A DNA stretch of 38,526 bases from Oscillospiraceae bacterium (GCA_017435965.1 JAFSEA010000052.1:1-38526); one strand, 5' to 3'. Numbered from the stretch's first letter, positions 20,401-27,272 are shown. A program made the numbers and translations. Notes: generated from the sequence alone by a model not told the origin.

Positions 20401-21299
20401 TCTCCCATAAGGTTCATTGTGCTGTAAACATTTCCGTAACGCTCGACATAATGCCATGCACCGGTAGAAATATCCTTATTGATTGTTGCATAGCTTGTAA
20501 ATCCGCCTATTGCAACAGTGCCGCTTGCGCCGTGCGCCTTTGAATTAAATACATATTCGGGGCTGTCTACCTTATCAGCCTCATCGACCTTTACCTGCTT
20601 TGAAAGGGTGATGCTTGAAATCATTGTGAAGTAGCGGTCACTTTCACCCTTTACAGTATCGTCATCTACCTTGAGAACGATATAATACTCCCCTGCAGAA
20701 ACGTCAAAGGTGTTGCCCTCAAAGGGGTTTGCATCCGTTGCATTTGTGTGCATATCAACAGATGCGGCAAGCTTGACCGTTGAGTTTGCATTTTTTGAAT
20801 CTGCGATTGCCGCATTGATACCGTCTGCGGTTGTCATATCCCAGCTGTTTGAGGTAGCTGTGGCAACGGGAAGGAAATAGATGTCCGATCTTCCGTTAGC
20901 CGCATTCTTATTATACTTGACTGATGCGGAATATGTTGCCGCCTCCGCAAAGCTTGTTTTGAGAACAAGTCCGTTTGCATCAATGTTTGCAGGATTTACT
21001 CGTGCCTGAATACAATCCTTATACATTGAAGTTGTTGCAAAACCGGGGCTTGCAACGTATGTCCAGAGACCTGTTGACACCGAAGCATTAAGCTGCGAGG
21101 TCTCCGTGACATTGGAAAACTGAGCGGACTGGACACCTTTGCTGTCCGTGGAAATGATGCTCTCGTCCGATATTGCGCTGACAGTAAAGTCATACACAAT
21201 GGTATCGGGAGCTTCTGCTGCCGTTCCTGCAAGGCTTATTGCAGGCAAAAGCCCTATAAGCATTGCAACCGAGAGAATAAGTGATAACGCTCTCTTCAT
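11493..21299 (-). CDS. Giant SLH-anchored heparinase II/III-like surface protein (3268 aa)
   Basis: ATG at 21297-21299 with AGGAGG upstream. Approximate residues: signal peptide 1-25; four beta-sandwich-like modules 33-920; Ig-like 930-1020; module 1025-1240; two Ig-like domains 1245-1425; module 1430-1610; two BIG2-like domains 1615-1800; lyase-like region about 1815-2750; putative-Ig domain about 2940-3020; Asn/Ser/Gly linker 3034-3088; three SLH domains 3089-3268 with TRAD, KRCD and TRAE motifs. The lyase region has C1873, C1876, C1878, C1902 and C1905 (FYCRYCGC and CPDC, likely metal-binding) and GHGHADTMN (H2463, H2465) then SHNTVIVDE, as in heparinase II/III C-terminal domains. It probably degrades a polysaccharide at the cell surface; the substrate is unknown. 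It follows the aminotransferase gene by 25 bases and is likely co-transcribed with it. Confidence 0.88.
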   Translation of the reverse strand: MKRALSLILSVAMLIGLLPAISLAGTAAEAPDTIVYDFTVSAISDESIISTDSKGVQSAQFSNVTETSQLNASVSTGLWTYVASPGFATTSMYKDCIQARVNPANIDANGLVLKTSFAEAATYSASVKYNKNAANGRSDIYFLPVATATSNSWDMTTADGINAAIADSKNANSTVKLAASVDMHTNATDANPFEGNTFDVSAGEYYIVLKVDDDTVKGESDRYFTMISSITLSKQVKVDEADKVDSPEYVFNSKAHGASGTVAIGGFTSYATINKDISTGAWHYVERYGNVYSTMNLMGDYLQYSSTGLDPVNANALVLMARVDKDGEYTPTVAFENAAFTGRIDLYMVSKAVATEKSLDMASYDGIAAALATSDAIKLCSVDTNTASVNPENTYADKINLKAGDYYLVSVISKAQAVSTSKRTFCNLKSVKLLRTPDDEGEAKSFKYDFTLAGAGEDVSAITETNTLLGLKKKYLEIGDGNSDTESGDDWSYLGQMGYSTQAARTDYITQVTESGLWGYAYSGTSYNPMGKNALGIKINVPADGTYTPKLNYLPQTGMGKIHIYVIKPTVNGKTFKNPSGTNKTWDFETQSNNSVVFAAQTLQADYAYEGPEATDMFCILSKEDTDTKFYPTEIRTMTDEAVDLSAGTYYLLILNEYTGSAVSNFYTYINSFELVAGSGEGEEEGPTLTGEVSSFTYTFTKTGRSDASGDYLEDKTGAWEGSYKKLPESPKHFGENWAFAGNTHTKASNKSAMVAIGGTYAGTGQTGAPGEWIAFRVKAPYTTKYLISDVKAYTYWTASGDVDIYIAPMDEKFTEGNAIYGTVYMPEGGEYANRKDQKTFSELGLTNATLIGNVNMYVNRSGGDALKAENGGIDSLEVSEKAIFELEKNKEYIIFFVNNATDKAVTLNSLKLSYEVPPIPDLDTITATFGKDETLLVGSKLKPSVKYYGEGEELNGSAGTVSFEIIANDDGALIKAENGDVYAKKPGSATLRVSGTLDGITKTVDVTVTIAADDSFSGVSRTYNFYQGAYNDGKYAVTVTGAENGDPISEADFKTSKAIDYSAERPWAFVSAKASRPDGKDAYFGQNASYMDLSGMAGEWLAIKVKVPAPGKYSVDLCGYTYKSGGRVEVYMTPYTEDMTFSYVSDNIASLMTADNFIAEADFNDSSASSSINQPEVGTFVADSSLDWTNGEAEYLMILKTCASKKNSSKSAVLLHSVGLVGGKGISSLEAKVDYTTIGVGESTKVVDVIAKNAGGSALDISGAYVEHSVAEGSEGILKLNADGKSFTALAEGTATIETLVLMEGSSVTTKTEITVDNKVGIKNVYLYCPEMLQPGKVASFLTRLELNNRKIIADGEIVGFEVSNESEAGVLEVSADGKKVTAKKAGTAEVKARVLARGNVFETDTIVVTVGAVEMNYPTTFAIDFREGTYQGDSASSLFALTNYTAARNWIFHKIEGISSGYPDISLAGSGGTYSQIVFKDNKDTNYLAFKVIFPSTGNYTVDVTGYCRNRAAKLDLFVIPATEENEARLPNLLDVNGEYYFGSADTYRATAATGVKNTFGTKAITSAGEYIVVFRVAEGLAKQNEGSFGDAWYPLYIDFVNSSTLYRADLEVKEGKTSIEIGEKIQLFPKLYGGDGADIPYDDTVEVIWNSSDANIARINAEGVVTGINEGKAEITAMATKDGATVVSRLEVKVFDNSGIDMNEEIKVSYNDTIYAYGATDIEVSVAMNSGRWVTVPSEYITYTITDGEGIVSVSEDGVVTGVDEGDATISLTIDPSWKDGIENLEVPDVNIAVVWDMTVDPAVFTLRERENAKINAGRYDWARAEVNAAKAKADQYVDILDTIYDRIVPEGLPRYYHIGHKYDPLKFYCRYCGCNVGLEYGSYAWKANALQSPWKVQCPDCNRKFPSNDFESFYKLGLSDDKAYWNYDIALMRHHELFVCENLDENGKCTCQNVPHPTNDRMSEAWKAFYGFGIGYLENKLYPEMDEKLGVVGWGVDDSLGYKQPYISAEKAREIAGPDGDINDVPGYYPTYYEKDGYAYYTDSSGGPVQYTYVAFYVHDGIWYGAGTSTPLVKDAIRSLIDAFIYTGEAKYGRAGAILLDRVADVYPGFEWYDWHTFRGDAYRGKEVDTVWSTGNATIWAEGVDAFLPIYNDPYVVNYLSKKAPRYEVDEKGNWIYDENGEKIPVNLKDSPGALRKHVEKNILDEVFYSVKNGKIIGNFGMHQKAVATAALAYNRLPETKEMLDWILAPGTNYNTGPQQEKEIAGGQILKNLIEEVNRDGIGNENAPGYNRGWITNLITVADLLAGYELYSEADLFENVKFTKMFLGIVRLTLGGYYGTQTGDSGATGSTGIVLQIDDSLIAYKHTRDRVLAQAMYLKNEESTEGLRGTILDDDPEAIAKEIEQIIKEDGGLHLDSEMMTGYGFAALRAGADYDSVSDVSRNNNTRDMAIYFGANTGHGHADTMNLFMSAFGLNVAPDLGYPEQTGSQPNRYEWVHATISHNTVIVDEQDQNSSRVAGIPYHFDDSGKVKVMDITAPNVYPQTEEYRRTVFMIEANDDISYGVDFFHILGGSDHLYSFHSLSDEISYTEGLGGEKKTPMRTDAQGNIYGVYAGEDVMYGPDPGGVSNGKYPHGYTWMRNVRTFEDIENDFVVEFKVKDWKKVLDKKRDVRLRLTMLNEEPVDEVTFTTALPPQTSNNKDIGELEYLLVRNKGNNLDTTFTTVLEPYDASEENGKYIDSIEKVSMEREEGRKPGLCDSFGAVKVTLNGGSRVDYVIYSNNSEMDYIVDGKINFRGFAGVLSFEGDEIVYRYLNDGEVLKLVDEADYEEQFAAYTGKVVDFTKELTKKNFITIKLDNQGDLWVPDLAGKYVYVDNDKVQNGAYKIISAEEDGENIVLALEDVSIIRSFVDAFDMSLGYVYNIKEGDSLRIPVTAKEDGSPVFEEIDDLTATAGSQIIVPINVTSPLGKDDQITLIGTSLPRGMAIDAEGGRLIWTPSDSQEGENHVAITATDGTLESTIHFMVRVYGRTTGGSTNSGNSGNSGNSGNTGNTGNTGNSGSSGDTGNAGTGTPSVPDKPETPDEGDATVRFVDLGSHAWAADAINSLADKGIIKGTSENTYSPAANITRADFAILLVRAFEKTSDNTENFADVSDTDYFARELAIARNTGLVGGVGDNKFAPRDNIKRCDMMLMVYRVIKDTLVGADIIRPEYEDFDSVPDYAKEAVSALIGAGLVNGKNNLIAPNDNTTRAEVAVLLQRVLEFVEK
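11661..11689 (-). repeat. Palindromic repeat copy 2, in frame inside SLH coding sequence
   Basis: The same core GGGCGGATATCATCCGCCC (11665-11683) is read as VGADIIRPE between SLH domains 2 and 3 of the 3268-aa protein, at the same site as copy 1 in the paralog. Insertion therefore probably predates the gene duplication or was spread by gene conversion. Confidence 0.8.
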
Positions 21300-21324
21300 A
21301 ATTTTTTCCTCCTTGTTGGGTTTT

Positions 21325-22566
21325 CTATTTCATACTCTGATAATATGCCGCTACTTTTCTTACTGCGGCGATGGTTTCCTTAAGGTCGTCTTCCGTGTAA
21401 TATTCCTTACATTCCATACGGATGCAGGTTTTGAGGATTTCCTCCGCATTGGGGCAGAGTCCTGTTTTATATTCAATTTCTTTTCCGTAGAAGGGACAGG
21501 AGAAGGGACAACCGAGGTCGCTGTAGGCAGTCTTGTTTGTGAACATATCCATTTCATAAACACATTGTGCAATATATCCTGCACCTGCACCCACACCCTC
21601 TGCACGGATTGCCTTTGCAAACTCTTCTCTTGTGCATCCGAGCTCTTTTTCATCAACTCGGATTAAATAGAACCAATAGGAGGATTTGCAGTCGGGATGT
21701 ACCTTCGGAACGTAAAGTCCGGGGATGTCCTTTATTCCTTCCGTGAGTGCATCGCCGTAGGCATTTCTCTTTCTGCAGATTTCCTCTACCTTTTCAACCT
21801 GTGCAACGCCAACCGCCGCCTGAAGCTCGCTCATACGGTAGTTGGGTGCAACGTGGGGTGAGTTTCTTACCACGCCTTCACCGAAACGGTTATAATTCTT
21901 ATCTGCAAACATAACTGCCTTATGGTAAAGCTCTGAATTGTCCGTGATTACCATTCCGCCGTCACCTGCGGAGATGTGCTTGAAGTCATTTAAGGAGAAA
22001 CAGCCGATATCGCCGTATGTACCCACATACTTGCCCTTATATTCACAGCAGTAGCTCTGGGCACAGTCCTCAACAACGTAAATTCCCTTTTTATGGCAAA
22101 GCTCCACGATTTTATCAACCTCTGCCGCATTACCTGCAAGGTGAACAACTACAACTGCCTTTGTTTTATCTGTAATGCAAGCCGCAACGGTCTCTGCAGT
22201 CATATTATAGGAATGGGGGTCAAGGTCTGCAAACACCGGAACTGCATTCTGATAAAGGATACCGATAACGCTTCCCATATCCGTGATGGGAGAGGTGATA
22301 ACCTCGTCACCGGGACCTACGCCGCAAGCACCGAGGGCAACGTGGATTGCCGATGTGCCGGAGCTTGTGACTGCACAATGCTTTACTCCGTTTAATTTTG
22401 CAAAGTCCTCACAGAGACGCTTTGAAAAGCCGCCCTTCCAATAGAAAAGGGTGTTTTGCTTGAGAGCTTCTTCAAGATACTTAAGCTCATTTCCGTCAAA
22501 GCGGTTTGTTGTGCCATATGGCGTTGTTTTCACAGGCGTTCCGCCGTGAATTGCAAGTTTTTCCAT
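21325..22566 (-). CDS. DegT/DnrJ/EryC1/StrS-family PLP aminotransferase
   Basis: The protein is 413 aa, with ATG at 22564-22566 behind AAAGGAG. Fold-type I PLP features are clear: TSSGTSA (68-73) for phosphate binding, EDCAQ with D167 contacting the pyridine nitrogen, and the Schiff-base lysine K196 in SLNDFKHISAGDGGM. The start LAIHGGTPVKT is typical of the family. Members transfer an amino group, usually from glutamate or glutamine, to a keto-sugar nucleotide or an inosose, in the cytoplasm. No sugar-nucleotide oxidoreductase lies nearby, so the substrate cannot be named. The gene is 18 bases downstream of the isochorismatase-like gene and 25 bases upstream of the giant SLH gene, which implies one transcript. 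An unusual number of cysteines (for example SYCCEY and GCPFSCPF) is present. Confidence 0.9.
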   Translation of the reverse strand: MEKLAIHGGTPVKTTPYGTTNRFDGNELKYLEEALKQNTLFYWKGGFSKRLCEDFAKLNGVKHCAVTSSGTSAIHVALGACGVGPGDEVITSPITDMGSVIGILYQNAVPVFADLDPHSYNMTAETVAACITDKTKAVVVVHLAGNAAEVDKIVELCHKKGIYVVEDCAQSYCCEYKGKYVGTYGDIGCFSLNDFKHISAGDGGMVITDNSELYHKAVMFADKNYNRFGEGVVRNSPHVAPNYRMSELQAAVGVAQVEKVEEICRKRNAYGDALTEGIKDIPGLYVPKVHPDCKSSYWFYLIRVDEKELGCTREEFAKAIRAEGVGAGAGYIAQCVYEMDMFTNKTAYSDLGCPFSCPFYGKEIEYKTGLCPNAEEILKTCIRMECKEYYTEDDLKETIAAVRKVAAYYQSMK

Positions 22567-22584
22567 GGGTATTTCTCCTTTTAG

Positions 22585-23481
22585 TTACTTCAACACATTA
22601 TAAATATCTTCAAAATCAATTAACTTTGCCTGAACCTGACCGATAATAAAGGTGGTTGCCTTGTGTACTTCCTGTGTTTCCCATGTGTCTGCGTGCTCCA
22701 TGGCACCCGAGCATTCGGGAATGAAATAGAGCTGTTTTCCCTTGCCTATCATCTTTGATATTCCGAGGTCACGTGTGAGAACACACATATTTGATGCATA
22801 GCCTGTGTAGATAAGCTTTGTTATTCCCTCTTCATCAAGCTTTGCAATAAACTTATCCTGCGGCCAGTCGGTGTGGTATAAAAGCTCAGCCTTTCCCGCA
22901 TCAACAAGCTCCTGCAATCCGGGAGTGATTTTTGTGTTGTATTTAGTCTTTGCAGGGTCGTTTGTGAGGATGATCACCTTGTGACCACGCTCTGCCGCCG
23001 CCTGCATAAGGGGGAGAGTTGTCTTCTCGGTGATTGCGCCGAAATATTCGTTTAAGAAATCGTCTGCCCAGTCACACCAGGGGTCCATAACGATGAACGC
23101 AGTATCCGCTGTTGAGAACTCAACATCATAATAATACCAGTCGTCACCTGTTTTTATCTTGTTCTCCGCAAGATAGTCATAGCCGCCCTCTTCGTTTATG
23201 TACCAATGTGAATAGGACTTTGTGGAAATCTTATATGTCATTGTTCCATCCTCCGATTCCGTTACTTCGGGGTCAAGTACCGGGTCTTCATCGTCTACCC
23301 AAAGGTCAAATGCCGCTTCGGGAATTTCGGGCTTTCCGGGCATCTCCGGCGTTTCGGGAGCGTCTTCTGCCACTTTCTCTTCCGCCGCAGGCTTTTCTTC
23401 TGCCTTCAGTGCTTCTTCCGCGCAGGAAGCAAGAACAAACATCATCATAAGCGCAAGGATAAGGGATAATATGCGTTTCAT
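22585..23481 (-). CDS. Exported isochorismatase-like cysteine hydrolase, lipoprotein
   Basis: The protein is 298 aa, with AGGAGG before the ATG. A lipoprotein signal ends LASC (C20), followed by a Glu/Pro-rich spacer (21-57) and a region of unknown fold (58-125). The remainder is an isochorismatase-like fold: strand AFIVMDPW with candidate catalytic D133, and YTGYASNMCVLTRDLG with candidate nucleophile C233 in the usual place for this family. The catalytic lysine is not certain (K197 or K210). Family members hydrolyse isochorismate, nicotinamide or N-carbamoyl compounds and are nearly always cytoplasmic, so a lipid-anchored form is unusual. It is first in a tight cluster with the aminotransferase and the giant lyase-like gene. 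The reaction here is unknown. Confidence 0.85.
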   Translation of the reverse strand: MKRILSLILALMMMFVLASCAEEALKAEEKPAAEEKVAEDAPETPEMPGKPEIPEAAFDLWVDDEDPVLDPEVTESEDGTMTYKISTKSYSHWYINEEGGYDYLAENKIKTGDDWYYYDVEFSTADTAFIVMDPWCDWADDFLNEYFGAITEKTTLPLMQAAAERGHKVIILTNDPAKTKYNTKITPGLQELVDAGKAELLYHTDWPQDKFIAKLDEEGITKLIYTGYASNMCVLTRDLGISKMIGKGKQLYFIPECSGAMEHADTWETQEVHKATTFIIGQVQAKLIDFEDIYNVLK

Positions 23482-23588
23482 ATGTTATTTTCCTCCTTGT
23501 GTTGATATATGGGTAATTCGCCCTGTGGGGGCGAGGTGGAACGAAGCCCGAAAATTCCCCCGTCCCTGTCATTCTCTCCCCCGTCCCT

Positions 23589-23655
23589 GTCATTCTGAGG
23601 CGTATGCCGAAGAATCTTTGCGAGGGATAAGATCCTTCACTTCGTTCAGGATGAC
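23589..23655. repeat. 67-bp imperfect palindrome (GTCATTCTGAG family), copy 1
   Basis: The ends GTCATTCTGAG and TTCAGGATGAC are inverted repeats, and an inner pair GAAGAATCTT / AAGATCCTTC extends the hairpin. A close copy lies at 38420-38483. No coding capacity is present, so it resembles a miniature inverted-repeat or REP-type element. Confidence 0.75.
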
Positions 23656-23668
23656 AACAGGGTGAACC

Positions 23669-23712
23669 GTTACGCCTCACAGGTTGTGGGAGGAGCAGAG
23701 CCCCTCCCCTAC
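23669..23712. repeat. GTTACGCC..CCCCTAC repeat, copy 1
   Basis: GTTACGCCTCACAGGTT, then GGGAGG-loop-CCTCCC, then CCTAC. Related copies are at 28373-28420, 37128-37155 (partial) and 38489-38526 (cut by the edge). Confidence 0.7.
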
Positions 23713-23739
23713 GGGCTTGAATTTAATTCAACCTCTATC

Positions 23740-26700
23740 TTAATGGCTATACACTACCTGATAATCACCGTTTGCATCTTCATATACCACATATCCGATT
23801 GCGGTGGTGTAGCCTTCCTCAACAGGGGGCTTTGCGGTGAACTGTCCGTGGCTCTTGTTGAGTTTGCTCTTTGCCTTATACATACAGCTGTCTACCGTCA
23901 TATTAGTGCCGTTTCCGAAGATAATACCTGCTTCGATGATTGTAAAGCCCGCTGCATCGTATTCTATCATTCGTGCATTGTCCGCCTTTACTTCTTCATC
24001 GAGAACGATTATAGGTATTGCAGGTTTCTCACCGTCAACCGCTTCAATAGTGGATGCACCCCATACATAGTAGGTATAGCTCTTTCCATATGCAACTGTT
24101 TTTCCGTCACGCTTCCAGAGCTTTGCGGTAGCCGCTTCATTCTTGATGGGGTCACCGTAGGAAACTCCTTCGCTGATTGTTGCAGCATTGAATGTTCCCA
24201 CTACCTTTGTTATCGCATCTGTTACAACTGTGTTTGCATCAAATATTGTTTCTGCATCCGTCATCCAGCTGATGAACTCATAGCCTGTGAGTGTGGGCTC
24301 ATCGGGAAGTGTTACAGTTCCGCTTTCATTTGCAACTGCACTTCCCACATATCCGCCGTTTTCGAGGTAGAACTCAACTACCTTTGCATCTTCCGCTACC
24401 TCATCGGAGTATACTGCGGTGAGATATGTGTTTGTCACAGCCGTGAAGGTGTAGGTTGCGCTTGTTGATACCGGGATTCCGTTTTCTTCCGTTCCGAGTA
24501 CCCAATGACGGAAGGTCTTGCCGGTGATTTCCTTTGCTTTTACAGTTACTTCTTTTCCGATGGGATAAGCATCGACATAAAGCGTACCGCCAATTTTAGT
24601 TCCAACGGATATCTGCTTGGGAGTTACCGTGATTGTAACCGTATCGCTTACCGTCACACCGTCAATGGTTGCCGTTGCACGGATTATTGCATTGCCTTCT
24701 GCAACTGCAGTTACGGTTTCGCCGTCCAATGTCGCAATCTCCGGTGTGAGGTTTTCATATGTAACGGCAGCTTCAACTGCATTGTCACGGTTATCCTTTG
24801 TGATTGCGGAAACTGTTGTCTCTTCGCCGATTTCAAGGGTAGTTGCCGCAGATTTTGCGGAAACACTTCCTGTCTTTGTGAGATTGAGGCTTGAAATCAT
24901 TGAGAAGTATTTTTTGCTCTCTATCACCGTGCAACCGGGAGTTACGGAGAGAACAATATAGAATTCTTTTTCGGGGATATTCACGATACTTCCCGTATAG
25001 GGGCTTGTGGTAGTGCTGTCCTTATGCATATCGACAACAGCCACAACAACTGCCTTACTTCCGGCATTTGCCGCATCTGCCTTTGCTTTGTTTACATCGT
25101 TGAGGTCACCCATATCCCAGCCCTTTGCCTCTGCATAGGACTTGGGAACGAGGTAAACGGTTGTTGTTCCGTTGGCTGTGGATTTCTGATACTCAACCGT
25201 TGTTGCATATGTGCCGGGTTTATCAAGCTTTGCATTTAAAACGATGGCATTGTTTCCCGTGTCGGCCTCAAGGGCTCTTGCCTGAATGCAGTTGCCGTAA
25301 AGAGCTCCGGAGCCGAAGTTGAGAAGTGCCTTGTATGTCCAGATTCCTGTGGTCACATTAGTATTAAGCTGACTCTCACTTGTTACTTTAAAAAACTGAA
25401 TTGTTCCGTCTTCTGCCTTGATTGATTCGTCCAAAATAGCACCTGAAACAAATAAATATTTCGGATCATATACTGCCGCAACTTCAATGTCAACATAATC
25501 TGTGTATGTAGCATCCGCAGTTACAGCTTTTGCTGTGACTCTTACACTTCCGTCAGAAAGTGCAGTTACGGTATTTCCTGAAACGGAAAGAACATCTGCA
25601 TCGGAGCTTTCATACACTATCTCGGCATCAAGAACCTTGTTCTTGCTGTTAAGTGCTCTTACCTCAAGAGTACCACTCTGTCCCATCTTGAGTTCTTTCG
25701 GACTCTTTGTGATTGCCACGCCTGCAGTATGCTCCAGCGAAAGGGATTTTATGTAGCCGTAATGATATCCGTTTTTGTTATTTGTTTCTCCGCTTCCCTC
25801 TTCGATTATCATAATGACGTAGTTCTCACCTGCAGGGAGATATACACCGTTTCCAACATAATCGGGAGGCGTGTTCACAAATTCTTCCGACCATTCATCA
25901 ATTGATGCAAACTTATCTGCATCGGGCAAAACAGATATAACGGAACTCATATTGTCCATTGTGTTGTCGCCCACCGCCGAAACAGGGATTGTGTAGAAAT
26001 CAAGACGACCTCGGTTGGGGCCTGTTGAATGGGCAATCGTGGGAATGTATATACCTTCAACATCTGTTTTTATCTTAAGCACATATGCATTATTTCCGGG
26101 AGCATTGGTGCATACGAGCATTTCGTTGGAATCTATCTGCTTGTTTTTGTGGTTAATATTTGAATGAACATACCAAATTGAAGAATTACTCTCATTTATC
26201 ATATCGGGGCTTGTGATAAGGTAAGGATCTTTTTCTATGCTTGCAGAATCCTTAAGCGCAGAAAGCTTAAAGTTATAAACGGGATTTAAATCTCCCTCGA
26301 GCTCTCTGTCGTCCTCGGGGACCTCTGTGAGAGTTACGGAGGACACGGTTATTGCCTGTCCGTAATTTGCGTTGTTGATAAGAAGGATATATTCCTCACC
26401 TGCAGTAAGTGCAATATCGTGCTGCTCGGAAAGCTCTACAGAGCCGATATGCATATCGGCTTTTGCAACGTTTTCACTTCCCTTGCCCACAAGCTTTGCA
26501 TCCTCTATTCCGAGATCTGCAAAAGATGTGGAAGCATCCTTCCATGCATAGCTTTTTTCCGTAAGCGGAGCCTCTACCGTTCCGTAGATAGCATTGCCCT
26601 CAACAAATCTTGCATCCGAAGGGAACATATATACTTCGAGATAAGGAGTAGCATTCTGATAAAGGAATGTGGTGAAATCAGAAAGTCTGTAAACCGTGGT

Positions 26701-27093
26701 CTTCGGAACCTTTACCTTGAAGGCAATCCATTGTCCCGCAGCTCTTGTGAAGCCTGCTCCGACATATCCCTCACTTCCATAAGCAGAGTTTGCTATAAAA
26801 GCCTCGGAAGACACGCCTTCCTTTACGGTAGAGCCTGCATATGCCCAGTTTTCACCGGGAGTTGCAGGATTTTCAGGAAAATTCTTGTATGCCGTCCATG
26901 TGCTCGAATAAACACCATCCGCATTATTTATTGTTTCAAGTGCGGATACCGAGACATCACTTCTGCCTTTCTTTGTGAAATCAAAGGTGATTGAAAGGAG
27001 TTCCTCTCCTTCCGTTGTTTCTTCTGCAAATGCTGACGGGATCATTGATACCAGCATTGCGATTGCGAGGATGATGCCGAGAATTCTTTTCAT
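23740..27093 (-). CDS. Secreted modular surface protein with Ig-like and InlB-type repeats, no SLH anchor
   Basis: The protein is 1117 aa. The ATG at 27091-27093 is chosen over an upstream in-frame one because AGGAGG lies 8 bases before it and a signal peptide begins there (MKRILGIILA..IPSAFAEE). Three modules of about 200 aa match those of the giant SLH proteins: a GRSDVS-type module at about 30-260, a second at about 275-460, and a DESI..GIWTYK-type module at about 540-740. BIG2-like domains follow the second and third modules. The C-terminal third has Listeria/Bacteroides-type repeat segments (LPDEPTLTGYEFISW) and an unrecognised end. No lyase motif, sortase signal or SLH domain is seen, so it is probably released or held by protein contacts. 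A binding or adhesion role is inferred from composition only. It may share a transcript with the downstream cluster, but a 258-bp repeat-rich gap intervenes. Confidence 0.85.
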   Translation of the reverse strand: MKRILGIILAIAMLVSMIPSAFAEETTEGEELLSITFDFTKKGRSDVSVSALETINNADGVYSSTWTAYKNFPENPATPGENWAYAGSTVKEGVSSEAFIANSAYGSEGYVGAGFTRAAGQWIAFKVKVPKTTVYRLSDFTTFLYQNATPYLEVYMFPSDARFVEGNAIYGTVEAPLTEKSYAWKDASTSFADLGIEDAKLVGKGSENVAKADMHIGSVELSEQHDIALTAGEEYILLINNANYGQAITVSSVTLTEVPEDDRELEGDLNPVYNFKLSALKDSASIEKDPYLITSPDMINESNSSIWYVHSNINHKNKQIDSNEMLVCTNAPGNNAYVLKIKTDVEGIYIPTIAHSTGPNRGRLDFYTIPVSAVGDNTMDNMSSVISVLPDADKFASIDEWSEEFVNTPPDYVGNGVYLPAGENYVIMIIEEGSGETNNKNGYHYGYIKSLSLEHTAGVAITKSPKELKMGQSGTLEVRALNSKNKVLDAEIVYESSDADVLSVSGNTVTALSDGSVRVTAKAVTADATYTDYVDIEVAAVYDPKYLFVSGAILDESIKAEDGTIQFFKVTSESQLNTNVTTGIWTYKALLNFGSGALYGNCIQARALEADTGNNAIVLNAKLDKPGTYATTVEYQKSTANGTTTVYLVPKSYAEAKGWDMGDLNDVNKAKADAANAGSKAVVVAVVDMHKDSTTTSPYTGSIVNIPEKEFYIVLSVTPGCTVIESKKYFSMISSLNLTKTGSVSAKSAATTLEIGEETTVSAITKDNRDNAVEAAVTYENLTPEIATLDGETVTAVAEGNAIIRATATIDGVTVSDTVTITVTPKQISVGTKIGGTLYVDAYPIGKEVTVKAKEITGKTFRHWVLGTEENGIPVSTSATYTFTAVTNTYLTAVYSDEVAEDAKVVEFYLENGGYVGSAVANESGTVTLPDEPTLTGYEFISWMTDAETIFDANTVVTDAITKVVGTFNAATISEGVSYGDPIKNEAATAKLWKRDGKTVAYGKSYTYYVWGASTIEAVDGEKPAIPIIVLDEEVKADNARMIEYDAAGFTIIEAGIIFGNGTNMTVDSCMYKAKSKLNKSHGQFTAKPPVEEGYTTAIGYVVYEDANGDYQVVYSH

Positions 27094-27174
27094 TTTCTTT
27101 TCCTCCTTAAAATATATAAAATAAGCTTTTGTCATAAATGGGAATACTTCTCAAGCTATTTTACCATACTATAC

Positions 27175-27203
27175 ATTTTAATATATACAGTACAAATGGT
27201 CAA
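27175..27203 (-). promoter_or_regulatory. Promoter of the 1117-aa protein gene
   Basis: On the minus strand TTGACC (27198-27203), 17 bases, then TAAAAT (27175-27180). An alternative TTGTAC with TATAGT at 16-base spacing overlaps it. The region is very A/T-rich and shared with the divergent plus-strand promoter. Confidence 0.5.
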
Positions 27204-27272
27204 GCACAATTTGTTACAAATCGGACGAATTTGAAGAAATTTTTAATATTTTTTTCTTTCCATATATTACAG

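Larger units (their letters stand above)
23482..23739. other. 258-bp intergenic region filled with short repeats
   Basis: The region lies between the 1117-aa protein gene and the isochorismatase-like gene. It holds a 21-bp-period direct repeat of CCCCCGTCCCTGTCATTCT (23557-23575 and 23578-23596), a hairpin element (23589-23655) and a second element (23669-23712). No convincing promoter or gene was seen apart from the ribosome site next to 23481. Confidence 0.6.

Noticed and set aside
23662..24468. 268-codon plus-strand open frame
   Set aside because: It is antisense to the 1117-aa gene and starts inside a repeat element, with no ribosome site and no recognisable domain.
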